Source: Pictodentalium vernedei
Lineage: Eukaryota > Mollusca > Scaphopoda > Dentaliida > Dentaliidae
Reading direction: 5' to 3'
NCBI GenBank assembly: GCA_031216915.1
Contig: CM062296.1
Location: forward strand, 64,572,148-64,636,147
Length of the DNA: 64,000 nt
Below are positions 44,963 through 55,230 of this stretch, in pieces. The number at the start of each line of letters is the position of its first letter. The first letter of the stretch is position 1. Under the pieces are notes generated by a model that saw only the letters and a program-made list of their open reading frames with translations, made no database searches and was not told the DNA's origin. A program made the position numbers and the translations under genes.

Positions 44963-45185
44963 TTAAATCCTGTTTTAAAACGTCAGTTTTCTCATACCTT
45001 CAATACTTCTTCCGTTATCTTCATTTGCATATATTTGCAAATTCAATTCTGGTTATTTCCTTAATGATACATTATCTCCGATGTGAACACGACTTTCCTC
45101 ATGTCACGTGATCAAAAAAAATTGCTTTCGTGAATGACTATCAATTTGGGATTTATAACAACAATGATATATATGAATGTATTAA

Positions 45186-45430
45186 CTCTTTGGACCAGAC
45201 AGGCCGTTTTGTCTAGCCCAGGAACATGATACGTTATAAGCTCTTTAAGATGGGTGGATTCCAAGTGAATGCGTGAAGTAGACTAATTAATATTTTCATG
45301 TTGAAAATATTAACTGGTATCTCCCCCCCCCCCCCCCCAAAAAAAAAAAAAATAAATAAAAATAATCAATATGGATTTTCCAATTGCTGCCTCTGAACTG
45401 CCATGGAAGATGCCACTAGAGTTCAAAGGG
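45186..45430. mobile_element. TTAA MITE, family P2
   Basis: TTAA at 45182-45185 and 45431-45434. Ends are CTCTTTGGACC and GGTTCAAAGGG-like. Contains CATGATACGT, AATATTTTCA-GTTGAAAATATT and the CCATGGAAGATGCCA block of the P2 family. An internal C run followed by an A run lies at 45325-45352. Confidence 0.8.
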
Positions 45431-45434
45431 TTAA

Positions 45435-45753
45435 TATTTCTTAAAAAGTGGTAAACTATAACCTTTTACATTGGCATGGCGGGTGTTGCAGTTGCAGTTG
45501 GTGTTTTATTTTATTTTACTACTATCTCAGAAATGTTAATACATTAATACAATCGTCTAACGTGGTCTTATAAATATTATAAAATATTAAGAGATTATTG
45601 TTTACTACTGTATAAGATATATTAATACATTAATACATATCATTGTTTATAAAATGTCAAATTGATAGTCAATCAGGGAAACGATCGTGAAACATTGTCT
45701 TATCGATATTATAAAATATTAAGAGATTATAGTTTACTATACTATAAGAATAA
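45435..45753. repeat. Dispersed repeat, AT-rich, left part of a composite array
   Basis: Units with AATATTAAGAGATTAT, GTTTACTACT, ATACATTAATACATATCA and GTCAATCAGGGAA-CGATCGT recur at 45520-45753, 46000-46115, 46380-46510, 47360-47560 and 48027-48075. The AATCAGGGAA-TAATCGTTTATCATAGTCTTATC words also form the target of the LINE at 13.3 kb. Confidence 0.7.
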
Positions 45754-45757
45754 TTAA

Positions 45758-45995
45758 CCCTTTGAACCCAGGTGGTATCTTCCATGACATTTCAATGCAG
45801 CGATTGGAAAAGTCCATATTGATTTTTGGGGGGTAGACCAATTAATATTTTCAACGTGCAGTCTTCGGCTTGCACGTTGAAAATATTAATTAGTCTACTT
45901 CACACATTCACTTAGCATCTATCCTACTTAACGAGCTTATGACGTATCATGTTCCTGACTCCTGAGCCGAAAAACGGCCTGTCGGGTTCATATGG
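45758..45995. mobile_element. TTAA MITE, family P2
   Basis: TTAA at 45754-45757 and 45996-45999. The end CCCTTTGAACCCAGG, a central hairpin CAACGTGCAGTC-TTCGGCTTGCACGTTG, then the TACGTCATAAGC-complement block. It is inserted in the sequence ACTATAAGAATAA|TTAA. Confidence 0.88.
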
Positions 45996-46119
45996 TTAAT
46001 ATATTCATGCATATCAAAATGTCAAATTGATAGTCAAACAGGGAAGCAATCGTCTAACGTTGTCTTATAAATATAAAACATTAAGAAATTATAGTTTACC
46101 ACTATATAAGAATTATTAA

Positions 46120-46351
46120 CCCTTTCAACCCTGGTGGTATCTACCATGACAGTTCAATGGCAGGAATTGGAAAAGTTCATATTGATTTTTTGGGGGTAGA
46201 CCAATTAATATTTTCAACGTGCAGCCTTGGGGCCGCGTATTGAAAATATTCATTAGTCTACTTCACGCACTCACTTAGCATCCACCCTATTTGAAGAGTT
46301 TATGACGTATCATGTTCCTGGGGGGAAAGGGGGCCTTTCAGGTTCAAAGGG
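46120..46351. mobile_element. TTAA MITE, family P2
   Basis: TTAA at 46116-46119 and 46352-46355, with ends CCCTTTCAACC and GGTTCAAAGGG. It sits at the same place in the surrounding repeat (TATATAAGAATTA|TTAA) as the copy at 45758. Confidence 0.9.
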
Positions 46352-46510
46352 TTAATACATGCATACATAATAAAATATTAAGAGACTACATTTCACTACT
46401 ATTTCAGAATTATAAATACATCAATACATATCGGTGTTGATAAAAAAAAATCCAAATTGATTGTCAATCAGAAAAACAATAGTGTAACAAAGTCTTATCA
46501 TATTATAATA

Positions 46511-46669
46511 TTAGAACGTTCCTTTTCATGTTCTATCGGTCGATAGTACCTGAGTTTGTGTGATTTCTGAAATAAAACCTGAAGCAGCGAAGCTGCTGAA
46601 GGTTTTATTTCAGAAATCACACAAACTCAGGTACTATCGATCGATAGAACATGAAAAGAAACGTTCTAA
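46511..46669. repeat. Near-perfect 159-bp palindrome
   Basis: The arms start TTAGAACGTT and continue through TTCATGTTCTATCGGTCGAT and GTGATTTCTGAAATAAAACC. The centre is near 46590 (AGCAGCGAAGCTGCT). Only a few mismatches are seen. It would form a very stable hairpin and is probably a young foldback MITE. Confidence 0.9.
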
Positions 46670-48283
46670 TTATTTTATTATGCCGAACAAAAAATAGCGT
46701 TCATTGTTAAGCGTTAACTGTAGCATGCCATCAATCTTGTAACAACAATGTAGTCGAATCCAAAAACATGACGTCATTTCGAACGAATGACGTCTCTTCG
46801 AAAATGACTTGTCACAAGTGCCGTCGCTTTGGGAGTTTCTTTATCAACAAATGCCAATGTTAACAACTGCATCATGCTGTTCGTGTTATAATTCATTGTT
46901 AATGCTTGTGTGAAAAGTGATTTAAATTAATGGAATATAAATTCATGTTTCTCGGACAACAGTTGATAGAATTAAGCGGAGTGAAACACAAGTCATAACT
47001 GAGACTCATATTCAGGATTCACTGAAGTGGTGAACAACACGTGAGTGAGTTTTTTAATATTTCTGATTCTTTTGAATTCATTGTTTGCAGTTAAAATTGA
47101 AAACACACCCACTGAAGGTGATATATTTGTTGGTAAGTTTGTGTCTACCGGTGTTGAAAAAGCTAAACGGACACGGAGCCAGCGTTTGGTGTTGAGAAAT
47201 TCGACGCTGATCAATGGAAGTGGCGCTTACATTTTCTTCGTTCTCTTGTCTCCAGGGAAAAACGTTCCAATAGTACCCGTGTTTTGCCCCAAAACTCCAG
47301 TACTATGACTTTTAGAAGGTGTCATATTAACCAATCACGGCTGATGTTACAAACGTGGGGCATAATAATAAAACATTAAGAGACTACATTTCACTACTAT
47401 TTCAGAATTATAAATACATCAATACATATCGGTGTTGATAAAAAAAATCCAAATTGATTGTCAATCAGAAAAGCAATAGTGTAACAAAGTCTTATCATAT
47501 TATAAAAATAAGAGATTATAGTTTTCTACTACATCAGAAATATTACTACATTAATACATATCACCGCGTAGCGTCCCGCCCGATAACATACCTCCGTAGA
47601 CAGAGACTTCTTCTGAGTTGGGTTCGGACTCTACAGGAGCCCCACGAAAATAGGTGAGAATAATTAAAATGACAATTATTTATTGAAAAACGACATAAAT
47701 ACAATAATCAAGTAATAACCCTTTGCACATCCGTGGAGTCATACTTCCCTTTCATAATAAACCTCGAATTACCTTTAAATACTAAATAAGTACCTTTAAA
47801 TAAACTTTATAACTTCCGAATCGACAAACGGGTCTTTCCTCCAGTAATTCAAAGCACGGACAACTTAAGCCAGTAGTATGACGTCACTGAGATGCACAGG
47901 GTTGTACACAAAACACAGAAGTGGAAACGGACGGTATAACCTCGTCTAGAATGGCGGAGAAACGGTGGAGACTGGCACACAGGTAAGTAAATAGACAAGA
48001 TTAACGGTCAGGGTTTCACAGCTGTTTATAAAATGTCACATTGATAGTCAATCCGGGAAGCAATCATAACTGATAATTCATTACTGTACATTTATTTGTT
48101 CTTGCAGTTCAAACTGTCGTGGCAACCAGGATTTCATTTCAGCTCAGCGTTAGAGCACTTGTATCTATTGGCTTGCAGGGAACCAGCCTAGAATTATCCG
48201 AATATTGATTGCTGAGATGCTGTTAGTTCCACAGACAAAACGCATCACCTGCTCATAGGAAGACATAGACAAAACTAATTGTT
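46670..48283. other. Non-coding interval with dispersed repeat copies
   Basis: Contains the dispersed repeat at 47360-47560, nearly identical to 46370-46505, and a fragment at 48027-48075. Frames of 60-87 codons (for example 47045-47308, with a hydrophobic start) show no domain. The AGACTTCTTCTGAGTTGGG and GGTAAGTAAATAG words near 47605 and 47980 could hold splice sites, but no gene model follows. Confidence 0.4.
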
Positions 48284-48410
48284 TGTTTCAATGAGTCGTT
48301 TTGTATTCAATGAGTCAGATGTGCGAAGGAAGAAAACGTCGAGACCGAAGGTCGAGACGTTTTCTTTCTACGCACATCTGGCGAATTGAAAACAAAACGA
48401 CTCATTGAAA
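48284..48410. repeat. Palindrome, about 127 bp
   Basis: GTTTCAATGAGTCGTTTTGT and AGATGTGCG-AGAAAACGTC are mirrored around the centre GACCGAAGGTC. One arm has a small unpaired duplication of CAATGAGTC. Confidence 0.85.
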
Positions 48411-48545
48411 CATACATGTGGTTTTGTATTTATTACATGACCCAAGCACCTACTGACCTAATTTTCTTTTCTATCAACGGTGGTAAACACCATGCACTTT
48501 ATGCAGTCGCATTGCATAAAAAAGTGCCGGTTGGAACAGGTTGGT

Positions 48546-48571
48546 GTGCAATACGGAATTCCGTATTGCAC
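48546..48571. repeat. Perfect 26-bp palindrome
   Basis: GTGCAATACGGAA is followed directly by its complement TTCCGTATTGCAC. Two more half-copies (CCGTATTGCA) follow within 25 bp, all inside a wider ATTGCATAA-type inverted repeat. Confidence 0.9.
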
Positions 48572-48599
48572 AGCCGTATTGCACGCCGTATTGCATAAG

Positions 48600-49052
48600 A
48601 GAGACTGCATGGGCATGTAATAAAATGTTTTAACACCTCATACTCGTTGCAACTGATTTTTTCATCCAGAACTATTCTAAGCATATGTTTTACACATTTT
48701 TGTGCTCATCAGCAGACAACCTTAACTGAATGCATTGTTCTCTTCAACCAGATCGAAATACTGGGTACGTGCTTCGTGTGGGACTACGGTCGACCTTCAC
48801 TGGCGCTCTATCACAACTTTAGTTTACCACACACGTGTTCCTTGCATAATAGGGGAAACAGTATGAGCAGTTGTGAACTCATTGAAAGATACTCTAATAA
48901 ATTTAATTAAAATCAGCGATCATATGTCTCTACATTGAACAGTAGGGAAGTACAAACTCTCGAAGGTAATAAACATACCATTACCGATACATTCTATATA
49001 TGGTGTAACAATCAATCTCAGAATTCGTAACAGGATAAAATAACCCGCTTAG
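48600..49052. other. Non-coding interval
   Basis: An 87-codon frame at 48647-48910 has no recognised domain. No repeat is seen. Confidence 0.4.
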
Positions 49053-49196
49053 CCCTTTGAACTCTACTGGTATCTTCCTTGCCAGTTCAATGGCAGCAAT
49101 TGGAAGAGTCCATATTCATTATTTGTGCATGACCAATCAGTATTTTCAACGCGCAGCCTCGGGGCTGTACGTTGAAAATATCGATTGGTCAACCAC
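49053..49196. mobile_element. TTAA MITE, family P2, right-truncated
   Basis: Begins GCCCTTTGAACTCTACTGG after TTAG. It contains the central hairpin CAACGCGCAGCC-GTACGTTG and stops after ATTGGTCAACC. The right half found in other copies is absent. Confidence 0.75.
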
Positions 49197-49735
49197 ATCG
49201 CAAGAACTGTTCAACCAATTTAGAGTTTTTAATCACGTCCATACAAGAACAGTTTCCATACATCGTACAGTATTTACATATACTCAGTTTGCAATAAAGA
49301 CAGTTCCATTCTCTCATTGCTTCATTTGTTTTCTAGGAGACAATAATGTATCGGTCTATTTTTTCTGACAACACTACCTATATATTCCTGAACTACTCGA
49401 CTCTATTTAAAATGTTTAGTCATTACAATGTTTATCAGACGTGTTAATCTGTCTGAAGTCAAATGCTCCTTGAGATTTGTCAGTACTTTTGTAAATACGA
49501 TTGGCGCCATTTTAAGAGCTGATGTTGTATTCTTGATGGCATCAACATACCAGGCGTTTCGAGGACAAGACAATCTCTGTTTTAGTAAGTTCTGAATATG
49601 AGTTTATCTGAGATATTTTTGCCGAGTTCCAAAGTTCTATTAACAGTTTATCGAATAAAACACCGTTACCCAATAAATGCCAATGACTCTTCAGTACTTT
49701 TGTTGCCCCCCCCCCCCGCCCCCTTCAAAAATATA

Positions 49736-49745
49736 AATAAAAAAA

Positions 49746-49776
<31 letters not shown>

Positions 49777-49823
49777 AGCTCGTTCTGATGAGGGGTCACA
49801 AGAAATTCGTTGTTCGGTAAAGG
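49736..49823. repeat. (AAAT)n tract joined to a P1 MITE right end
   Basis: An (AAAT)n run at about 49733-49777 abuts GCTCGTTCTGATGAGGGGTC and GGTAAAGGG at 49778-49823, followed by TTAA. The tract is probably a SINE tail that replaced the left half of a P1 MITE. Confidence 0.65.
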
Positions 49824-49829
49824 GTTAAG

Positions 49830-50440
49830 ATTTGGTTGTCTCTCTTTAACACAGCACTTCTGTCCATAATTCACCCGTACTTTCCATCGCTTTTCAAAAT
49901 AACGGTCTAACCTGTCGACAGAGATCACATTGCACCAGTACCAGACTTTGCATGTTGGATGCTTAGCCAGTTTGAAACTAACTTTTACTACTACACAAAT
50001 ACATATGATCAAATGAGACCAAAATCCGTGCCTTCTGATTGGATGGGAGCTCGCATAGTTTTGTTCTATGTTTACGGACCATTGAGCACATGTTACCGTT
50101 TGACGACACAACGCGATTTTTTAAATGAGGTTGCTCATTTCGAAATCATTCCATCAATTCATGTTTGTAGAGTTTTCACACAGCAAACGATGTTCCGAAT
50201 AAGTGTTTATAAATTACAAATCGAGTTACGGTTTAAATTAAGATTATTTCTCCAATGATGTTGTGAGGTTCACGAGAAGTTTATTTACTGAACGTGTTGT
50301 CGTCAAAAGTTTCCATGTACATTTCCCGACGTGGGTTCGGGGCTACGACTAGTACGTTGGAATATATAATGTTGTATTGTACATATCCTTGACAAATCAT
50401 CTCCTTTATTCTCTTTAAGCCAGACATTGATCCCGCATCT
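49830..50440. other. Non-coding interval
   Basis: Frames of 99-128 codons on opposite strands overlap here and carry no domain, so I reject them as genes. Confidence 0.4.
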
Positions 50441-50443
50441 TAA

Positions 50444-50673
50444 TCCTTTGAACCCTAGTGGCATCTTCCCTGTCAGTTCAACGTTAGCATTTGAGAGAGT
50501 CCATATTCATTATTTGGGGACATACCAATTAATATTTTCAACGTGCTGTCTTGGGGCCACAGGTTGTAAATATTGATTGGTGTACCCACCTATTCACTTA
50601 ACGCCATCCCACATAATGAAATTAAGACGTATCCTGTTCCTATACCGGAAAAGAAGCCTCTCGGGTTTAAGGG
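50444..50673. mobile_element. TTAA MITE, family P2
   Basis: TTAA at 50440-50443 and 50674-50677. The left end TCCTTTGAACCC and the right GGGTTTAAGGG are imperfect complements. The centre is TCAACGTGCTGTCTTGGGGC. Confidence 0.85.
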
Positions 50674-50948
50674 TTAATTCTTTAATGCAACCTGGAACAA
50701 ATATGTTTCCATGCAGTACACTTCTACTCAAAATATCAAATTGCTGAACTTATCAAATTCCTGATTAGATATTGATGCTCATCTAAGCAATCTTCAATAT
50801 AAGATTTTCCTACTTTTGTGTCAAGATACGATGTGCTTTGAAATAGACAAATTGTATAGAAATTCAAATTAAACTACTGTCAATGAAAAATCTGTTATGA
50901 AAGCCACATAAACCAACTTTTTGCCTACCCTTTTTTACACATTATTAA

Positions 50949-51189
50949 CCCTTTATCCAACATAAAAGCAGACGACACTTGCAAATACAATTCTTGAATA
51001 ACTAGTTTTTAAAATGCTTTTTTTTTTTGTCTCAAAAACATAGGTTATACTTCTCATTGGAATAAGCTCGTTTCAAAGAGGGGGCATAACCTATGTTTTT
51101 GAGAAAAACAAATGAAAAAATAATGAAAATTAATTACCATTCTTTGTGAATAGCGCTGGTCGGTTTTGGCCGTAACGTTGGGTAAATGG
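50949..51189. mobile_element. TTAA MITE, family P1
   Basis: TTAA at 50945-50948 and 51190-51193. The left end is CCCTTTATCC and the right is GGTAAATGG. The central arms have the ACATAGGTTAT block and its complement. It carries ACAAAAGCAGACGACACTTG-type sequence as in the other P1 copies. Confidence 0.85.
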
Positions 51190-51249
51190 TTAACACCGAC
51201 GCGAAAAAACATTTTTTCCATCATTCAATTAATTTGTTTAACCACCTGC

Positions 51250-51415
51250 AGATTGATGTCCAAATATCTAAAGTTCAGGGTTCAAATATTTCCCATAATG
51301 CAACTAGAAATGTAACCAATTCAATCTTGATCTCTGTCAAACAAGATTGAATTAGTTAAATTCCCAGTTGCATTATGGGAAAATGGCTACTTCAAATCTA
51401 GATATTTTGGCATCA
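51250..51415. repeat. Hairpin repeat with CCCATAATGCAACT arms
   Basis: The arms TTTCCCATAATGCAACTAG and AATTCAATCTTG and their complements surround ATCTCTGTCAAA. It is a foldback MITE remnant. Confidence 0.75.
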
Positions 51416-51486
51416 GTGTGCATGGGGATAATGCTTTCGTTTTCTGTGTCCACTCTTTCACTAATCTTGAGTAACTGCATCTGTTA

Positions 51487-51881
51487 AGCGGCCCATCCAC
51501 AGTCAATATAATTGTCAATATTATTGACTCAATATTATTGACAATATAATGTTTGCCCTCAACTGCACTATCATTTTGATCAATATTTCTTTCATTTCTG
51601 ATTCGACAATCATAGGATTGATTGATCAATCTTTGATTGATTTTGCCATGTTGATGGCTCTGTGTTTTTGACAAGAATGAAATATTGATCAATCAATACA
51701 ATTGATGTGACAAAAATGCACATCAATATTATTGACAATACGTCAATAAATATTTGAGCTCTCTGATATTCTTCAATACATTGATCAAGTCTTCAATATC
51801 GCCCATTCATGATCAATAAGATTGTCAATATAAATTATTGACAATTATATTGACAATCATATTGAGTGTGGATGGCCCGCT
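51487..51881. mobile_element. MITE with AGCGGGCCATCCAC ends and TTA duplication
   Basis: The left AGCGGCCCATCCACAGTC and the right complement GAGTGTGGATGGCCCGCT form inverted ends of about 35 bp. TTA flanks at 51484-51486 and 51882-51884. The interior is full of ATTGACAATAT and ATTGATCAAT words. TTA duplication fits PIF/Harbinger. Confidence 0.82.
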
Positions 51882-51889
51882 TTACACTA

Positions 51890-52125
51890 TAGTCGCCGTG
51901 GACTGGTCACTTTCCACGCGTGGGCAATATTTCCACGGACGCAATAATATTAGATTCCAAACACTAATTACAGGAATAATCATCAAAACTTTAATTAATA
52001 AAGCACCGGGTATAGCCCGGTGCTTCATGAATTAAAATTTTGCTGATGATGATTTTTACTACCTGGTAAACACATGCGTGGACATAACTGCCTACGTGTG
52101 GATTACGACCAATCCACGGCGACTG
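51890..52125. mobile_element. Tc1-like palindromic MITE, TA duplication
   Basis: The ends (T)AGTCGCCGTGGACTGGTC and CAGTCGCCGTGGATTGGTC are inverted and flanked by TA. The central hairpin is AAGCACCGGG-TATAGCCCGGTGCTT. It begins only 6 bp after the Harbinger-like MITE's right duplication. Confidence 0.82.
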
Positions 52126-52305
52126 TACTGAACCTCTACAAAATCGTTTTTGCACTTTGCTGGTTCTACATAAAACTAAAAAACTATTATATTAATATTA
52201 TAAAAATTCAGAACTAAAACCAAAAAATCATGTCATCAAAATACTGTACGCCCAAGTGAAACTCTTTTCATTTCTCTGCCATTTGTAAATATTGGTGGCG
52301 TGTAA

Positions 52306-52548
52306 CCCTTTACCTAGTGTAATGGCTAAATCTGGCCAGCAGCATTCACAAAACCATCATTCAATGTTCATTATTTTGTTCATTTTTTTTCTTTTTTTTG
52401 TCTCAAAGGCATAGATCATGATCCGCATTGGAACGAGCTCGTTCCAGTGAGGGGTAATAAGCGCTGTTTTTGATGCAAAAATGAAAACCTTTAGTTATTC
52501 AAAAATTTTATTTGCGAGTACTGTCTGCGTTTCGTGTTGGGTAAGGGG
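52306..52548. mobile_element. TTAA MITE, family P1, just downstream of the GTPase stop
   Basis: The left flank GTAA is an eroded TTAA, and the right flank is TTAA at 52549-52552. The ends are CCCTTTACC and GGTAAGGGG. The central GAACGAGCTCGTTC is a perfect palindrome. It lies 86 bp beyond the stop codon of the GTPase exon, within the likely 3' UTR. Confidence 0.88.
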
Positions 52549-52633
52549 TTAAAAGATTCAACAGATGTAACATGAAAAGTGAGAGTTAAAACGTTGTTGA
52601 ATTTTAGTGTTAGGCTTTTGCAAAGATTTTACA

Positions 52634-53908
52634 TTATTCATCTGATGCGGCCTCGTCACGAAGTTTTTGCAGCATCTGAATACGTTCCTTGGATTTGACT
52701 CTTTCTGAAGCCTTCTCTCGCTCAATCATTTTATCAATGTAATCCCTGCAACTAATAGTATCAGGTTTCAAAGCCATTTTATTGAGTAGATTTAAGCAGG
52801 CATTGATCTTTTTAATACGAAGTAAAAGATTGTCCCAACAAGTTTTAAACCTGGCTCTAACATTGCTTAGATCAAATGTTTTACTTTCTAAATCAGACTG
52901 TGCAAGAAGATACTTCTTTTTTATATCATCGAGTGTCACTTTGACTTGGACCGTAACCATCTTATAGAAGTAATTGGTTTTCGCGTGAGAACGCCAGCTG
53001 CAATCACAAACTTTGCAACAGTGGTCCTCAGTATACCACCATTTGCGGATGTTGTCCATCATACCATCATCTCGAATTACATCACAATATTTTAACTGAT
53101 CATCTGTTCCAATAGTACACTTTTCGTGGCATGTTTGTTGGCATTCTGTGCAGGTATTGACGGTGAATCCGAATGGCAAATCTTTTTTCATTCGCTTTCT
53201 CTCGTCCCTTACTTGTTCATAGCATTTGTTTTGTTCAGCGTTCGTTTCACATTCTTTGAGTGCCTGTTCGTCCTTTTCAATTTCAAGTAATACCCGAAGG
53301 CCCTCTTCCATATCCGGTAGAACGCCGTTTATCGTTGCTTCTAGTTGCGTTCTAGTACTCAAAACGTCAGCGGACATCGTTAAGCTCACGGGATAAGTTT
53401 TTGTCAGTTCCTCGAAAAGAGAAGCGAAACTTTCTTCCCCCATTTCCCAGTAATGCTTTCTTAATTTAGCCCCACGTGAATATATGTCTTTGTCAAACAG
53501 ATCAGAATTATTGAATTCAAAATGTTTTCGAAATGGTACCTCAGCTTCATTTAAAGCATTTAAAACTTTCGGCTCGTTTCCATCCGCAAATGTAGTTAAA
53601 ACTAAAATACTATTCATGACGTCCTTCCCGAACAGTTTTAATACGGAATTGAAAATATATTTTTGAGAGTCCGTCAGTCTTGCAAGTGATGCTTGTGTAA
53701 CAAAGCACACGCCATCAAGTGAAGATATACCCTGTTCGCTCTTTTCTTTGAAAAGGTGATCGATCTGGCGTACAAGGAAGTTATCATACTCCTCTCCTCT
53801 AGTGTCACCAAAGCCGGGTGTATCAATTATGTTCAAGTTACAGTCTATGCGACTTCCAAACATTTTGCTGACAGTGTAACATGTGATCCATTCTGTTTGA
53901 GAAAGAGC
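52634..53908 (-). CDS. AIG1/GIMAP-like or related P-loop GTPase, 3' terminal exon
   Basis: A long intact exon starts after an acceptor (polypyrimidine TTTTTCTCTATTCCAG, AG at 53910-53909) and reads ALSQTEWITCYTVSK before the first Met at 53863. It contains the switch-II/G3 motif DTPGFGDTRG and a G4-like TTFADG. A Cys/His-rich region follows at about residues 237-295 after that Met (CTECQQTCHEKC, then CCKVCDCSWRSH), which looks zinc-binding. It ends with a charged helical C-terminus and stops at 52634. The G1 P-loop must lie in an upstream exon, which I could not find. Such GTPases with a Cys-rich tail are expanded in marine invertebrates and fish and are often linked to immunity; that role is inference. 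The sequence shows no damage, so it is likely a live gene. Confidence 0.8.
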   Translation of the reverse strand, partial: ALSQTEWITCYTVSKMFGSRIDCNLNIIDTPGFGDTRGEEYDNFLVRQIDHLFKEKSEQGISSLDGVCFVTQASLARLTDSQKYIFNSVLKLFGKDVMNSILVLTTFADGNEPKVLNALNEAEVPFRKHFEFNNSDLFDKDIYSRGAKLRKHYWEMGEESFASLFEELTKTYPVSLTMSADVLSTRTQLEATINGVLPDMEEGLRVLLEIEKDEQALKECETNAEQNKCYEQVRDERKRMKKDLPFGFTVNTCTECQQTCHEKCTIGTDDQLKYCDVIRDDGMMDNIRKWWYTEDHCCKVCDCSWRSHAKTNYFYKMVTVQVKVTLDDIKKKYLLAQSDLESKTFDLSNVRARFKTCWDNLLLRIKKINACLNLLNKMALKPDTISCRDYIDKMIEREKASERVKSKERIQMLQKLRDEAASDE

Positions 53909-53933
53909 CTGGAATAGAGAAAAACATTTTTAA

Positions 53934-54175
53934 CCCTTTACCTAACATGAAAAGCAGACGACACTTGCAAAAAAAATTCTTGAATAACTATTTTTTTCAT
54001 TTTTTGTCTCAAAAACATAGGTTATGACCCCTCGTTGGAACGAGCTCGACGAGCTCGTTCCAACGAGGGGTCATAACCTATGTTTTTGAGACAAAAAATG
54101 AAAAAATAATGAAAATTAATTCGCGATTTTTGAGAATAGCGCTGGCCGGTTTTGGCCGTTAGGTTGGGTAAAGGG
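53934..54175. mobile_element. TTAA MITE, family P1, in the intron next to the GTPase acceptor
   Basis: TTAA at 53930-53933 and 54176-54179. It is a full palindrome with CCCTTTACC/GGTAAAGGG-type ends and central GAGCTCGACGAGCTC. Its edge is about 20 bp from the acceptor dinucleotide, so the branch point for this exon is likely inside or beyond the MITE. Confidence 0.92.
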
Positions 54176-54179
54176 TTAA

Positions 54180-54920
54180 CGTTTCTGCAGATATTTGTAA
54201 CGAACTCAAAGTGGATTTGTTTTTCTCACGAACAAGTAGTGACAAAGCAAAATGCATTAAAATGTAACTGGCACGAGTGAGATGTGACAATAGTCATTTA
54301 AAGTTTTGTTTGTTGTCAGCCCCCTAAAATGTCTGCTGCCAAAACGCCATCCTGCAGCATGTTTCACATAGCACAGAGTCCTAAACATGGTCTACACACG
54401 CCAAGGGGAGACGTGGTTCTATCTAGATCCCGACGGTCGGTACCTCTCATCCCACTTTCCTTAAGAAAGGTCCCTATTATGACTAGTGGAGGCACTGACC
54501 CTTCCAACAACGGTCTTCCGAATATTATGTTTGCGACTTCCTCGACTGGCCGGGGCAACTCTATTATAGAATGCTGTGGGAATTTGCCTTCAGGCATGTT
54601 TCAGCTAATTTTCACAAAACCTCTTCGCACATTACCAGACGAATTATGGATGAACAAATGGCACCCCAATCAAAAGAGTGAAAAGACGCAACAAGTAGCA
54701 CGTCTATTTTTTACAATACATTGCCACCTGTACTGTGCATGTGGAATACACCACACACCTAATAACAGCTCAGGGTGATCTGATTTTCATAAAACGAAGA
54801 ACAAAGCTGAAGGTTAAGAAAATTCACTTTTTTATACTTTCAATTGTTTTTGAGGATATTGACAGGTTAGAGATACTCTTTAGTATCAAATCAACTGGAA
54901 TCCATTTCGTCCCCATATCA
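54180..54920. other. Presumed intron or flank of the GTPase gene; unassigned open frame
   Basis: A 149-codon plus-strand frame (54329-54778) and a 77-codon antisense frame overlap. Neither has a domain I recognise. I saw no P-loop motif on the minus strand here. Confidence 0.35.
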
Positions 54921-54923
54921 TAT

Positions 54924-54924
54924 G

Positions 54925-54965
<41 letters not shown>

Positions 54966-55205
54966 TTTTGTTTCACGACACTTTCGACAGCTAGAGGTTT
55001 ACGGGTTGAGGAATTTGGAGTAACCAGAGAGAACCACAAAGCAATGGCGAGTAACTTTCACACTCCCTAGCTTACTGACTCCACAGACCACACAAACAGG
55101 GTTAGCATTGGATGAAGGCAAATGTACCATCGACGTGCAGTATGCCTCTGTACGCACTGCCACCGAACCCCCACATAGATAATCGGAATTAAGTGGCTTG
55201 CCCAA
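54924..55205 (-). mobile_element. SINE, head-truncated, with ATTT tail
   Basis: (ATTT)n tail at 54924-54968, then the SINE body with GAGTAACCAGAGAGAACC, ACCATCGACGTGCAGTATGC and GCCTTGCCC-like GGCTTGCCCAAG near 55205. It is clearly older than its neighbour at 55231. Confidence 0.82.
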
Positions 55206-55230
55206 GAAAAAATATATGAGTCATTGGAAA

